Source: Acidiparvus fluvialis
GTDB lineage: Bacteria; Acidobacteriota; Holophagae; Holophagales; Holophagaceae
Direction: 5' to 3'
Assembly: GCA_041263285.1 (NCBI GenBank)
Contig: JBFSVS010000022.1
Coordinates: 1-12,556 of the forward strand
Length of the DNA stretch: 12,556 nt
Made by a program: the position numbers and the translations under genes. Shown here in pieces: positions 1-7,245 of this stretch; positions within the stretch are counted from its first letter, which is position 1, and each line of letters begins with the position of its first letter. The notes under the pieces are model-generated. The model searched no databases and was not told the origin of the DNA. It saw only the letters and a list, made by a program, of their open reading frames with translations.

Positions 1-564
1 AAAATATTGGAGTTGGATAGGATCATGAGGCCGTGTAGATTTTCCTTCATAGGCAACCCATCGCTGTGAGATGGGATGATCTAAGAGATAGTCCATAGGC
101 TCAGGGAACTTGAGTTCAGGCAAGCGACTTCGGTGACTTTGTTCAGCACTCCGTTCGCAAATACGTTGCCATCGATCCATTCGCCCTTTTGTTTTGTGCT
201 CATCGTATTCGCTTCGTTCAAAAATGATAGGCTGAATGGTTTGTACACCAAGTTCCACTAAGCCTGGAAGAACATCATCGAGTGCGCTCAGTTGTGCTAA
301 AATGGGAATACACGCCTCGATGCGAACTGACCACTCCCGATTTTCATCGAGTGGGCGTACCAAACGGATAACCCAATCAAATCCTCGAACGCTTACTACA
401 TCCCCCGCCCAAACTTGACCTTGATGCCAAGCCAATTCAAGTGCATCTCCGGGTCGGAGGCGTAAAACTTGGGCGTGCCGTGCAGCTTCTAGGGTCAACG
501 CGACCAAAACACCTTCGCGAAGGTCGGGAGGCGTAACGGGAAGGAAAAAGCGCGGTAAAGACAT
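1..564 (-). CDS. rsmE: 16S rRNA (uracil1498-N3)-methyltransferase RsmE, N-terminal part
   Basis: RsmE methylates N3 of U1498 in 16S rRNA of the small ribosomal subunit, using S-adenosylmethionine. Reading the minus strand from the ATG at 564 gives 188 codons open to the window edge. The start MSLPRFFLP is typical of the family, followed by a PUA-like N-terminal domain (about residues 1-70). The ELGVQTIQPIIFERSEY segment (104-120) and the RW..I..RSAEQS.R..LPE signature (131-150) are family hallmarks. The C-terminal SAM-binding trefoil-knot end with its GPEGG motif lies outside the window, so this is an edge truncation and not a broken gene. The lysine-rich segment usually found before ELGV is here ILAQLSALDDVL, a mild divergence. 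A GAGAGG ribosome site lies a few bases before the ATG. It is transcribed away from the terC-like gene. The family call is secure; the C-terminus cannot be judged. Confidence 0.93.
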   Translation of the reverse strand, partial: MSLPRFFLPVTPPDLREGVLVALTLEAARHAQVLRLRPGDALELAWHQGQVWAGDVVSVRGFDWVIRLVRPLDENREWSVRIEACIPILAQLSALDDVLPGLVELGVQTIQPIIFERSEYDEHKTKGRMDRWQRICERSAEQSHRSRLPELKFPEPMDYLLDHPISQRWVAYEGKSTRPHDPIQLQYF

Positions 565-604
565 AGGCCTCTCACTATCATTGCATTTCTTGTTTATTTG
601 TACC

Positions 605-611
605 AAAGGAG
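605..611 (+). promoter_or_regulatory. Ribosome binding site deciding the terC-like start
   Basis: AAAGGAG ends 10 bases before ATG 622. The alternative TTG start at 598 would place this site inside the coding region, so the ATG is preferred. Confidence 0.75.
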
Positions 612-621
612 TTTTCGCTAC

Positions 622-1590
622 ATGGACATTCTTTTTTCTCTAACCCAGTACGCCAGTCCCACGGTCTGGATTGTTTTCCATCTGTTTTTATTTGGAATGC
701 TGGCCCTTGATTTAGGGATCTTTAATCGGACCGCTCATGTTCCGACCTTCAAAGAGGCGCTCGGATGGAGCGTGCTTTGGGTTGCGTTGTCACTACTTTT
801 TAATCTCTTTGTCTGGAAAAATTATGGAGGAGATTATGGACTCGAGTTTCTAACCGCCTATCTTCTTGAAAAAAGCCTCAGCATCGATAATATCTTTGTT
901 TTTGCCCTGATCTTTACGGCGTTTAATGTGCACATGCGAGATCGTCATCGCGTTCTCTTTTGGGGAGTAGTCGGTGCCCTTATTATGCGTGCAGCAATGA
1001 TCATTGGTGGTATGAGCTTGTTAAACCGTTTTCATTGGCTACTCTATGTCTTCGGCGGCTTCTTAATTTTTACAGGGGTCAAAATGCTCCTTAAAAAAGA
1101 AGGAGAGAAGGGACCTAATTTTGAGAAGATCTCCCAATGGTTGAGTCAGGTTCTCCCCTACGATCCCGAGGGTGGGCACAAAAATTTCACTGTCCTTAAG
1201 GATGGTAAACGCTTCTTCACCCCCCTGCTTTTGGTCATCGCAACAATTGAATTTTGTGACTTAGTCTTTGCGATTGATAGCATCCCAGCCGTTTTAGCAA
1301 TCTCTAAAAATCCCTTTGTGGTTTATACCTCTAATATTTTTGCCCTACTCGGTCTTCGGGCACTTTACTTCCTCATTGCCGACTCTATGGCACGCTTCCA
1401 TTTTTTAGGGAGAGGGCTCGCCATTATTCTGGTCTGGATAGGAATTAAAATGTTGAGCGCCGATTTCATAAAAGGAACCCTAGGGGTTTCTAATAAGGTC
1501 CTGACCCTCACTTCGCTAGGTATGATTATTGGTGTTTTAGTTCTATCGATACTCTTAAGTCTCAGAAAGCCTCTTTCTTCAAAGTCATGA
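622..1590 (+). CDS. TerC/Alx-family integral membrane protein (probable metal-ion transporter)
   Basis: This is a 322-residue polytopic inner-membrane protein of the TerC/Alx family, about the length of E. coli Alx. Characterised members export manganese or help load metal into secreted proteins; others are linked to tellurite resistance or alkaline pH. Hydrophobic segments are visible near residues 14-34, 48-66, 88-102, 112-131, 137-155, 200-225, 236-253, 264-280 and 295-313. The two acidic membrane motifs are intact: LLEKSLSIDN (81-90) and IEFCDLVFAIDSIPA (209-223), whose acidic residues are thought to bind metal. A polar loop (about 157-197) splits the two halves. I chose ATG 622 over the in-frame TTG at 598 because AAAGGAG sits 10 bases before it and the longer N-terminus (YQRSFRY) is uncharacteristic. 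The stop overlaps the ribF start by ATGA, so the two are probably co-translated. No yybP-ykoY manganese riboswitch is apparent in the 57-base leader. The exact substrate is inferred. Confidence 0.92.
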   Translation: MDILFSLTQYASPTVWIVFHLFLFGMLALDLGIFNRTAHVPTFKEALGWSVLWVALSLLFNLFVWKNYGGDYGLEFLTAYLLEKSLSIDNIFVFALIFTAFNVHMRDRHRVLFWGVVGALIMRAAMIIGGMSLLNRFHWLLYVFGGFLIFTGVKMLLKKEGEKGPNFEKISQWLSQVLPYDPEGGHKNFTVLKDGKRFFTPLLLVIATIEFCDLVFAIDSIPAVLAISKNPFVVYTSNIFALLGLRALYFLIADSMARFHFLGRGLAIILVWIGIKMLSADFIKGTLGVSNKVLTLTSLGMIIGVLVLSILLSLRKPLSSKS

Positions 1591-2528
1591 CACTTGTTCG
1601 GTGGACCCAAGGCTTCCCCCCGTTCCCTCTGTTGAGGGGTTCGGTTCTCACCATCGGTAATTTTGACGGCCTCCATCTTGGCCACCAGCATATTGTCTCA
1701 GCGACGGTTGCGCGCGCTTCTGAAACAGGGTTGCCAAGCGTTGCTTTAACTTTTGATCCACACCCGAGCGCTATCCTTACGCCTTCCCATACCGCTTATC
1801 TCCTGATGACCCTTAATGAAAAAATGAACCTCCTAGATGAGCTAGGAATTAACTTCGGTTGGGCTCTAACCTTTACTCCCTCGATCGCCGAGATGTCCCC
1901 CAGCGATTTTATGAAAGCCCTAGTGACTTCATTGGTTCCTGAAAGCATACATGTAGGAGAGGGATTTCGCTTTGGTCATCGCCGAGAAGGCTCTTCTGAC
2001 TTTATGGTGGCGTGGGGAAGAGATCATGGGGTTCACGTGGTGGCATACCCCCTTGAGCACTTCGGCGGAGAAGCCATTTCCTCTTCTCGGATTCGCTTAT
2101 TACTGAGAGAAGGTAAGGTGACTCAAGCTTCACAATTACTAGGTCGCCCCTATTCCATCTCGGGTACCGTCATTAAAGGATACATGCGGGGACAAAGCCT
2201 CGGATTCCCCACCGCCAACCTCAAAACAGATTCTCGATTGCTCCCTCAATCCGGCGTTTACATCACTTCAGTGCACTCCTCTCTGTGGGAGGGAGCGCAA
2301 CTGGGTCTCACCAACGTGGGCGTTCAACCGACCTTCCACGAGGGGAGCCTTACGGTGGAAACCCATTGTCCAAGTGGGTCGGGCGATTGGTATGGCGCCC
2401 AGTTAAAACTCGATTTTCTTCATCGTCTACGAGACGAACAAAAATTTAATTCCAGTGAAGAACTAAGACTCCAAATTAAAAAAGATATCACCCAAGGCAT
2501 TCAATGGTGGACTCAGGCCGGCCACTGA
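1587..2528 (+). CDS. ribF: Bifunctional riboflavin kinase / FAD synthetase RibF
   Basis: RibF phosphorylates riboflavin to FMN and then adenylates FMN to FAD in the cytosol. The 313 residues match the usual length of about 310. The N-terminal adenylyltransferase domain shows the nucleotidyltransferase motif GNFDGLHLGH (24-33), FDPHP (56-60) and the C-side ISSSRIR motif (164-170). The C-terminal flavokinase domain shows LGFPTANL (205-212), GVYI (223-226), TNVGVQPTF (242-250) and VETH (257-260), whose glutamate is the catalytic base of the family. Both activities therefore look intact. The ATG at 1587 overlaps the upstream TGA as ATGA and no strong ribosome site precedes it, which suggests translational coupling to the TerC-like gene. 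It ends 30 bases from the convergent amidohydrolase. The enzyme identity is secure. Confidence 0.97.
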   Translation: MTLVRWTQGFPPFPLLRGSVLTIGNFDGLHLGHQHIVSATVARASETGLPSVALTFDPHPSAILTPSHTAYLLMTLNEKMNLLDELGINFGWALTFTPSIAEMSPSDFMKALVTSLVPESIHVGEGFRFGHRREGSSDFMVAWGRDHGVHVVAYPLEHFGGEAISSSRIRLLLREGKVTQASQLLGRPYSISGTVIKGYMRGQSLGFPTANLKTDSRLLPQSGVYITSVHSSLWEGAQLGLTNVGVQPTFHEGSLTVETHCPSGSGDWYGAQLKLDFLHRLRDEQKFNSSEELRLQIKKDITQGIQWWTQAGH

Positions 2529-2551
2529 CTGTCTTGGGCGGTACTTTTTTT
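2518..2551 (+). terminator. Candidate intrinsic terminator after ribF
   Basis: CCGGCC (2518-2523) can pair with GGGCGG (2536-2541) with one G-G mismatch and a 12-base loop, followed three bases later by seven T residues (2545-2551). It spans the ribF stop and sits between convergent genes, where a terminator is expected. The imperfect stem keeps confidence low. Confidence 0.4.
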
Positions 2552-2558
2552 GAAGGTT

Positions 2559-3767
2559 CTAATCTTTTAAAGCTTCTCCGTCGCTCACGAGTCGGCCGTT
2601 GATGATGGTGCCGGTGCAACGAGTGGTCCATTCAAAGGGATCTCCCGTGAACAAGGCAAGATCGCCATCCTTACCGACTTCAAGACTACCCACCCGTCCT
2701 TGTATTCCCAGGAGACGGGCTGCCCCCAGCGTAACTGCATAGAGGGTCTGATCGAAGGATAACCCGTTGCCTGCCGCCATGCCGGCTTCCCAAAGAACAA
2801 CACGGGTTTTAGGAACATAAGCTTCATATCCACTCTGAAATATAAAAGGGATCCCTGCTTTTTGGAGCAAGGAAGGAGTCTCTAAATTCATATTTTCCAT
2901 CTCTCCACGAGGATAGGTCATAAGGGGGTGAATGATGACCGATACGCCTGAGGTTTTAATTTCTTGGATTAATAAATGAGCATCGGAGGCTCCATCTAGA
3001 ACCAGCTGAATATTAAATTCTTTGGCTAATCTTAAAGCTCCCATAATATCGATAGATTTTTGAGCGGTAATTAACAGGGGACGTTCTCGCCTCAGAACCT
3101 GAATCAAGGCTTCCATCCGCAGACTTCGATCGGGCTCTTGTCCGGACTTAGCAACACGCCTTTTTTTCATAAAATCCTGAGTCGCCAAAAGTTCAGATCG
3201 GAGCATGGCCATTGCTTTAGACCGAGTGCCAGGCGCTTTCCCCTCGGTATTGCGAATCGAATCACCCAAGGTGGCGGCGATCATCGCTTCGGGAACCATC
3301 ACCGTTTCATCGATCGTATTCCCAAATGTTTTGGCGATGAGCGTTTGACCGCTAATTAAAGCCCCAGGTCCATGACCCGTATGCACGGTTGTAATGCCAC
3401 GGTTCGACAGAAATCGGACCAAAGGATCTTTCGGATTATAGGCATCAATGGCTCGAAGTTCTGGCTGCATAGGGGCTGAACGCTCTACTTGATCTTGATC
3501 ATGGGGTTGGTTGAGCAAGCCCGAAAATCCAACCGTTGAATGTCCATCGATCAATCCTGGCACGGCGACCTTATGTCGGAGAACCTTCATCCCTTCGGGT
3601 ACTTGGATATCGGAGGCTTTTCCCACGGCTGTAATCTTGCCCTTTTGAATAATGATGACGCCGTCGGTAATCATGGCTCCAGAGACGGTATAGAGCTTTT
3701 CAGCCCGCACCGCAATATCTTGAGCCGTTAGAGTTAAACAAAAAAGGGTCAGTAACAGCACTCTCAT
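2559..3767 (-). CDS. Secreted amidohydrolase-like protein lacking metal ligands (probable pseudoenzyme)
   Basis: This 402-residue protein starts with a Sec signal peptide (hydrophobic MRVLLLTLFCLTLTA, likely cleavage before QD). It then has the amidohydrolase fold: a small beta domain (about 17-70), PGLIDGHST (70-78), a barrel, and the C-terminal LLGIQGRVGSLEVGKDGDLALF segment (352-373). It is clearly a paralogue of the gene directly upstream, sharing PxxPELR/I, SGQT, PGTR.K and RL.KEF blocks. However, the sites that bind metal in the amidohydrolase superfamily are altered. HxH is HST; the histidine-rich HTHRHDD is TAQKSID (234-240); LHH is LDG (257-259); and HTDD is QSGY (311-314). The barrel lysine of the paralogue is also absent. 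It is thus unlikely to be a metal hydrolase and may partner or scaffold its neighbour. Its ATG overlaps the upstream TAA by one base (TAATG), with GTGAGGA six bases ahead. Fold is confident; function is unknown. Confidence 0.88.
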   Translation of the reverse strand: MRVLLLTLFCLTLTAQDIAVRAEKLYTVSGAMITDGVIIIQKGKITAVGKASDIQVPEGMKVLRHKVAVPGLIDGHSTVGFSGLLNQPHDQDQVERSAPMQPELRAIDAYNPKDPLVRFLSNRGITTVHTGHGPGALISGQTLIAKTFGNTIDETVMVPEAMIAATLGDSIRNTEGKAPGTRSKAMAMLRSELLATQDFMKKRRVAKSGQEPDRSLRMEALIQVLRRERPLLITAQKSIDIMGALRLAKEFNIQLVLDGASDAHLLIQEIKTSGVSVIIHPLMTYPRGEMENMNLETPSLLQKAGIPFIFQSGYEAYVPKTRVVLWEAGMAAGNGLSFDQTLYAVTLGAARLLGIQGRVGSLEVGKDGDLALFTGDPFEWTTRCTGTIINGRLVSDGEALKD

Positions 3768-5080
3768 TAAAGGTCCTCACTTTCGTCTTCAAGTAAAGCA
3801 TCGTGGTTGACGGTATCGATCGCCGCTCCGATGCCTCCGGTAGCAAACTTTCGATCGGAAGGATCCAGACGATTAAATACACGACGACCCTCGATCCACG
3901 TCTCTTGAACTTTGGAATACACACTAAAGGGATCGCCCGAGAGTACGACGAGGTCGGCATCTTTACCGACGACTAAACTCCCCACACGCTGATCGAGTCC
4001 AAGGAGTTTGGCATTATTGAGGGTCATTGCCTTGAGAGCCTCTTGGCGACTCATGCCATAGCGTACGGCGAGAGCTCCCGCGCGTAAAAACCATCGCGAA
4101 TCGGTGATGGGGTCATCGGTATGAAATCCCGTAAGTACCCCTGCTTGCTCAAGAGAAGCTCCGTTCGAAAAGCGCACTTCTTTGGTCTCGAGTTTACCTC
4201 CTGGGCTATCCACCACAATGATGCTTGCTCCGATCACATCATTGCCTCCCGCTTTAATTTGATCGGCGACAGCCCACGCCTCAGAGACGTGGTGCAAGAC
4301 GACCTTAAATCCAAATTCTTTTTGTAGGCGTAAAACCGTTACGATATCGTCATGACGGTGAGTATGGTGATGAACGGTTCGTTTCCCTTCTAATACTTCT
4401 ACGAGGGCTTCCATGCCTAAATCGCGCGCGGGCATCTTGGAGGCATCACCCGCCGCCGCTTTTATTTTGGCTTGATAGGCTTGGGCTTTGATAAATTGCT
4501 CTCTCACGAGCGAAGCACTTTTGGCCCGTGTTCCGGGGAAATTACCCGCAGAACGACGTGAATTGGTTCCATTGGCCATCTTCATACCCCCCAAGTATCC
4601 ACCGGCGGTTTTCTCAAAAGCTAATTCATCAATCGTGTGCCCTGAGCGTAATTTTAAGTAAACCGTTTGTCCTGACAGAAGATGGCCTGACCCTGGCATC
4701 ACGTTGACGGTGGTTAGGCCTCCCGCTTGCGCTCGGCGAATCGAAGTATTCTCTACGTTTATAGAATCCGAGATACGGATTTCAGGTTGGATGGGAGCAC
4801 TGCCGTCCGCCCCTTCGCCGGATCCGATATGGGAATGGCTATCGACAATCCCCGGCATAAGGATTTGCCCTTTCATATCCTTGACGTCGGCCTCCGCAGG
4901 AATCAAGACATTGGATCCTAAAGCGATAATCTTCCCCCCTTTAATAAGCAGGGTCCCCTTTGTAAGGTCTGTTCCTTCAACGGGAATGATATAAGCGTTT
5001 GTAAAAGCAATGGGCCGCTCTTGAGCTAGCAAACCCAGGCAGGTTCCAATCAATAAAGCGGATAGAAGAGTTTTATTCAT
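3767..5080 (-). CDS. Secreted metal-dependent amidohydrolase, imidazolonepropionase-like
   Basis: This 437-residue amidohydrolase has an N-terminal Sec signal peptide (MNKTLLSALLIGTCLGLLA, then QE), so it probably acts in the periplasm. Superfamily metal-site features are present: the HSH pair after MPGIVD (82-84), a barrel lysine in GGMKMANG (167), histidines in VHHHTHRHDD (236-245), VVLHHVSEA (260-268), and GFHTDDP (318-324) with the expected aspartate. The C-terminal LGLDQRVGSLVVGKDADLVVLSGDP block (360-384) is the usual end of the composite beta domain, followed by an acidic tail. These superfamilies cleave amide or cyclic amide bonds in imidazolones, hydantoins or dipeptides; the substrate here cannot be named. 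I moved the start from an in-frame upstream ATG at 5137 to ATG 5080. The signal peptide begins there and GAGGTG lies just before it. It is co-transcribed with, and probably translationally coupled to, the degenerate paralogue downstream. Confidence 0.88.
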   Translation of the reverse strand: MNKTLLSALLIGTCLGLLAQERPIAFTNAYIIPVEGTDLTKGTLLIKGGKIIALGSNVLIPAEADVKDMKGQILMPGIVDSHSHIGSGEGADGSAPIQPEIRISDSINVENTSIRRAQAGGLTTVNVMPGSGHLLSGQTVYLKLRSGHTIDELAFEKTAGGYLGGMKMANGTNSRRSAGNFPGTRAKSASLVREQFIKAQAYQAKIKAAAGDASKMPARDLGMEALVEVLEGKRTVHHHTHRHDDIVTVLRLQKEFGFKVVLHHVSEAWAVADQIKAGGNDVIGASIIVVDSPGGKLETKEVRFSNGASLEQAGVLTGFHTDDPITDSRWFLRAGALAVRYGMSRQEALKAMTLNNAKLLGLDQRVGSLVVGKDADLVVLSGDPFSVYSKVQETWIEGRRVFNRLDPSDRKFATGGIGAAIDTVNHDALLEDESEDL

Positions 5081-5117
5081 AGACACCTCAGGGCAAAGTC
5101 TATGCCTCACGGTGTCT
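5081..5117 (-). repeat. Inverted repeat abutting the amidohydrolase start codon
   Basis: AGACACC (minus strand, 5117-5111) pairs perfectly with GGTGTCT (5087-5081). An inner AGGCA/TGCCCT pairing with one bulged C extends the structure. The right arm directly touches the ATG at 5080 and contains part of the GAGGTG ribosome site (5084-5089), while the repeat also spans the candidate -10 box. It could be an operator or, if transcribed from further upstream, a translation-blocking hairpin. There is no U-run, so it is not an intrinsic terminator. Confidence 0.5.
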
Positions 5118-5125
5118 TTAATCAA
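5097..5125 (-). promoter_or_regulatory. Candidate sigma70-type promoter for the amidohydrolase pair
   Basis: On the minus strand TTGATT (5125-5120) is followed by exactly 17 bases and TAGACT (5102-5097), each four of six matches to consensus. It points at the amidohydrolase start at 5080 and would give a very short leader. It is prediction only. Confidence 0.35.
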
Positions 5126-5152
5126 CCGCGTAATCAAAATTTATTTTGGGGA

Positions 5153-6205
5153 CTATCGATGACCCTCGAGAACTCTAAAGCGTTCGCCTAAAAGGCCCGG
5201 AAGAGTTAACTGAAGAACATTATTGGTCTGCCTCATTTTTTGTTCACTTGGTAGTTCAGCCCAAACTGCTTCCCAGGTTTCTAGAAGTGCATGGCGTCGA
5301 ATCCAGTGAGAAAGAGGTTGATGGGCCAGAGCATGAAAACCTTCATGCTCCCAGCAGGCCTGGAGTCTTGTGAAATCGACATCGGCTGTGAGATCGCATT
5401 GTCCGATATCCTCCCACCACTTGCCGTCGACTTGATGTTGGCGATACCGACGAAGATCAGCGCCTTTGGCGAGTAGCCGATCTGCGGATTCACCATAATC
5501 AATGGCGATCATGATGCCCTGTGTGAGTTTTTGAGCGAGGAGATGAACTAAGGGCGCTAACCCCTCAGCCCAAATGCTCCCATCGCCTGCTTCGAGATCT
5601 TCAGCTTGCGACGCAAACCACTGGCCCGCTTCAGCCGCATCGGCGGGATGCCATTCTGAGCCCTCCAAACTTAAGACTTCTTGAAGCCACTGGCTTCCAT
5701 CCCAGCGCCAAGGTTGAGCCGGCAAGGCATCGAAGAGTTCATTAGAAAAAATTGCCCCAACAAAGGGTTGAATACTGTTTAAGTGATCAGTGACGACTGC
5801 ATGGCCACTTTGGATCCAGGGGGCCAGCACTTGTTTAGCCTCATTTTGAGCCGCAGGGCTATCATCACGGTGAAGATATGTGAACGTCTTTAAAAATGAT
5901 GGAGAGACATGACTCAAGATATCGCGTCCAAGCCATCCGCGACCTGCGCCGGGCTCTAAGACGGTATAAGACGAGGGCGATCCTAATTGTTTCCAGTTAT
6001 CTTCTAATCGAAGGGCTAAGGTTTGACCCAACAGGGGTCCGCAATCAAGCGCCGTATAGTAATCGCGACCTTCAAAGCCCCAACGATTCTGGCTTTGTCG
6101 GTAATATCCTTCTTGAGGATGATACAGGGCGAGTTGCATCACTTCCGCCGCAGGGATCACGCCTTGCGAGAGTCGTTGATGAAGGATCTCAGCCACCGTG
6201 GTCAT
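5153..6205 (-). CDS. MidA/NDUFAF7-family class I SAM-dependent methyltransferase
   Basis: This 350-residue protein belongs to the family of mitochondrial NDUFAF7/MidA (formerly DUF185), in which the human member dimethylates an arginine of a complex I subunit. Bacterial members are poorly characterised. The N-terminus ILHQRLSQGVIPAAEVMQLALYHPQEGYY (7-35) is the family's entry helix and HPxxGYY motif. The SAM-binding loop is LEPGAGRGWLGRDIL (83-97). Other family marks are FSNELFDALP (153-162), AIDYGES (234-240) and DLTADVDF (271-278). The length is close to the usual 350-390. No strong ribosome site precedes the ATG at 6205. It starts 17 bases after the stop of the DnaC-like gene, so it is probably in the same transcript. 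Family membership is confident; the protein target in this organism is unknown. No respiratory complex I gene is nearby. Confidence 0.9.
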   Translation of the reverse strand: MTTVAEILHQRLSQGVIPAAEVMQLALYHPQEGYYRQSQNRWGFEGRDYYTALDCGPLLGQTLALRLEDNWKQLGSPSSYTVLEPGAGRGWLGRDILSHVSPSFLKTFTYLHRDDSPAAQNEAKQVLAPWIQSGHAVVTDHLNSIQPFVGAIFSNELFDALPAQPWRWDGSQWLQEVLSLEGSEWHPADAAEAGQWFASQAEDLEAGDGSIWAEGLAPLVHLLAQKLTQGIMIAIDYGESADRLLAKGADLRRYRQHQVDGKWWEDIGQCDLTADVDFTRLQACWEHEGFHALAHQPLSHWIRRHALLETWEAVWAELPSEQKMRQTNNVLQLTLPGLLGERFRVLEGHR

Positions 6206-6222
6206 GAACGTGATGGAGAAGA

Positions 6223-7143
6223 CTAGGTACTAGCGATGAGGGTAATTAAACTCTTGAGCGTAGGTTGGCACTCAACGCGTTGAGATTGCTCAAGACGTCT
6301 CAGCAAACTTTCATCTCCTAATTTGATCAGCGGACTCTGCTCGCTCTGAAGAACGCTTCGAGGACCCTGCGTGGCGGTCAGTAAAGTAGGTTTTGATTCG
6401 GCATAGCGATAATCAAGCAGCTGAGCAAAAGCCCGAGCTAACCGAATATCATTATCGAGGCGATCAAAGTCATCAATCACTAAGACCGCAGTGTCCATGA
6501 GGGGCTGCATGAGGGCTCGTTCACTTTGAAATTCGGTGTTTTTGAATGATCGAATATCGTAATAAACATCTTTGAGTTCTTGGCTAAAGGTTCGGATGGA
6601 TACAAAAAGACCCGATTCACTCGTTCGAGCCACCCGTGCCTTGAGGGCTGATGCAGCGAGGGTGCTTCGACCGCTTTGAGGACCCCCCGAAATCCACCAA
6701 AAGTCTGAAATCGACTTGCCTTGTAAAGCCCATCCGGTCAGTTGGTCATAGCCACTAGGCTGTAATGCGTAGCGAATGTGTTTGGCAACGCCCAGTCCCT
6801 GATTGGAAGGTTGGTAACCACTTTTTTGCAGAATATGCTCGAGTTTCAAGTCGAGACCATTCTTAAGGGTGGCTCGGCTCATGGGATTCATCAGAAGTTG
6901 ATTGGCCAAATCTAATTGACTTAGCAAGGTTGCTTCAGGATGCTCGGTGATCCACCAAGACCAAAAATCATCGAGCGTAGACGATTGATAACGAGGAGGA
7001 ATACCTAAGTGAGTTTGGGCACCGACCCGTTGTTGATAACAGGAACATCGAATGGCTGGTTTTGTTGGATCCGCATCGATTAAGATGCCGCGACCCCCGC
7101 ATTTTGAACAAACAATCTTTTGGTTCATCACCATGTATTCCAT
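6223..7143 (-). CDS. Zinc-ribbon DnaC/DnaI/IstB-like AAA+ ATPase with altered Walker A
   Basis: This 306-residue protein combines an N-terminal zinc-binding knuckle (CxxCGGRG at 12-19, then CSC at 33-35) with a C-terminal AAA+ module of the DnaC/DnaI/IstB type, which in known cases loads replicative helicase or assists transposases. Walker A is GGPQSGRST (153-161), where arginine 159 replaces the lysine. Walker B is VLVIDDFD (220-227), the sensor I region is TLLTATQ (253-259), and the arginine-finger region is SLLRRLEQSQRVE (279-291). A tryptophan-rich FWSWW segment (60-64) and a region of about 60 residues precede the ATPase part. No transposase lies nearby, so a helicase-loader-like or chaperone-like cellular role is more likely than an IS helper. 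The ATG at 7143 is used; ATGs at 7134 and 7128 are also plausible, the last giving MNQKIVCSKCGG. The protein class is likely; the function is unproven. Confidence 0.78.
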   Translation of the reverse strand: MEYMVMNQKIVCSKCGGRGILIDADPTKPAIRCSCYQQRVGAQTHLGIPPRYQSSTLDDFWSWWITEHPEATLLSQLDLANQLLMNPMSRATLKNGLDLKLEHILQKSGYQPSNQGLGVAKHIRYALQPSGYDQLTGWALQGKSISDFWWISGGPQSGRSTLAASALKARVARTSESGLFVSIRTFSQELKDVYYDIRSFKNTEFQSERALMQPLMDTAVLVIDDFDRLDNDIRLARAFAQLLDYRYAESKPTLLTATQGPRSVLQSEQSPLIKLGDESLLRRLEQSQRVECQPTLKSLITLIAST

Positions 7144-7156
7144 CCATTTCCATGGG

Positions 7157-7184
7157 CCCCTCGTGAGTCCATCCTCGTGAGGGG
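7157..7184. repeat. Paired CTCGTGAG repeats forming an imperfect hairpin upstream of the DnaC-like gene
   Basis: CTCGTGAG occurs at 7160-7167 and again at 7174-7181, 14 bases apart. Extended arms CCCCTCGTGAG and CTCGTGAGGGG pair over 11 positions around a six-base loop, with two wobble pairs (plus-strand RNA) or two mismatches (minus-strand RNA). The element lies in the 102-base gap between hspR and the DnaC-like gene, 13 bases from the latter's start. No U-run follows, so a regulatory site or leader hairpin is more likely than a terminator. Confidence 0.45.
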
Positions 7185-7245
7185 GGAGGGATCAAGAGTA
7201 GCAAAAGACACGCTAAAGTTTAAGCCGACAAAGGGGCGCAGCGCA

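Noticed and set aside
565..621. Manganese riboswitch (yybP-ykoY) before the TerC-like gene
   Set aside because: The 57-base leader is too short and shows none of the expected paired helices.
1365..1691. A 108-codon minus-strand open frame across the terC-like/ribF junction
   Set aside because: It is antisense to two strongly supported genes and its protein is low in recognisable structure.
4704..4994. A 96-codon plus-strand open frame opposite the intact amidohydrolase
   Set aside because: It lies antisense to the conserved N-terminal metal-binding part of the enzyme and looks like no known protein.
6223..7143. IstB helper of an IS21-type insertion sequence
   Set aside because: No transposase partner, terminal inverted repeats or target duplications are visible, and the N-terminal zinc knuckle and spacing fit a chromosomal operon gene.
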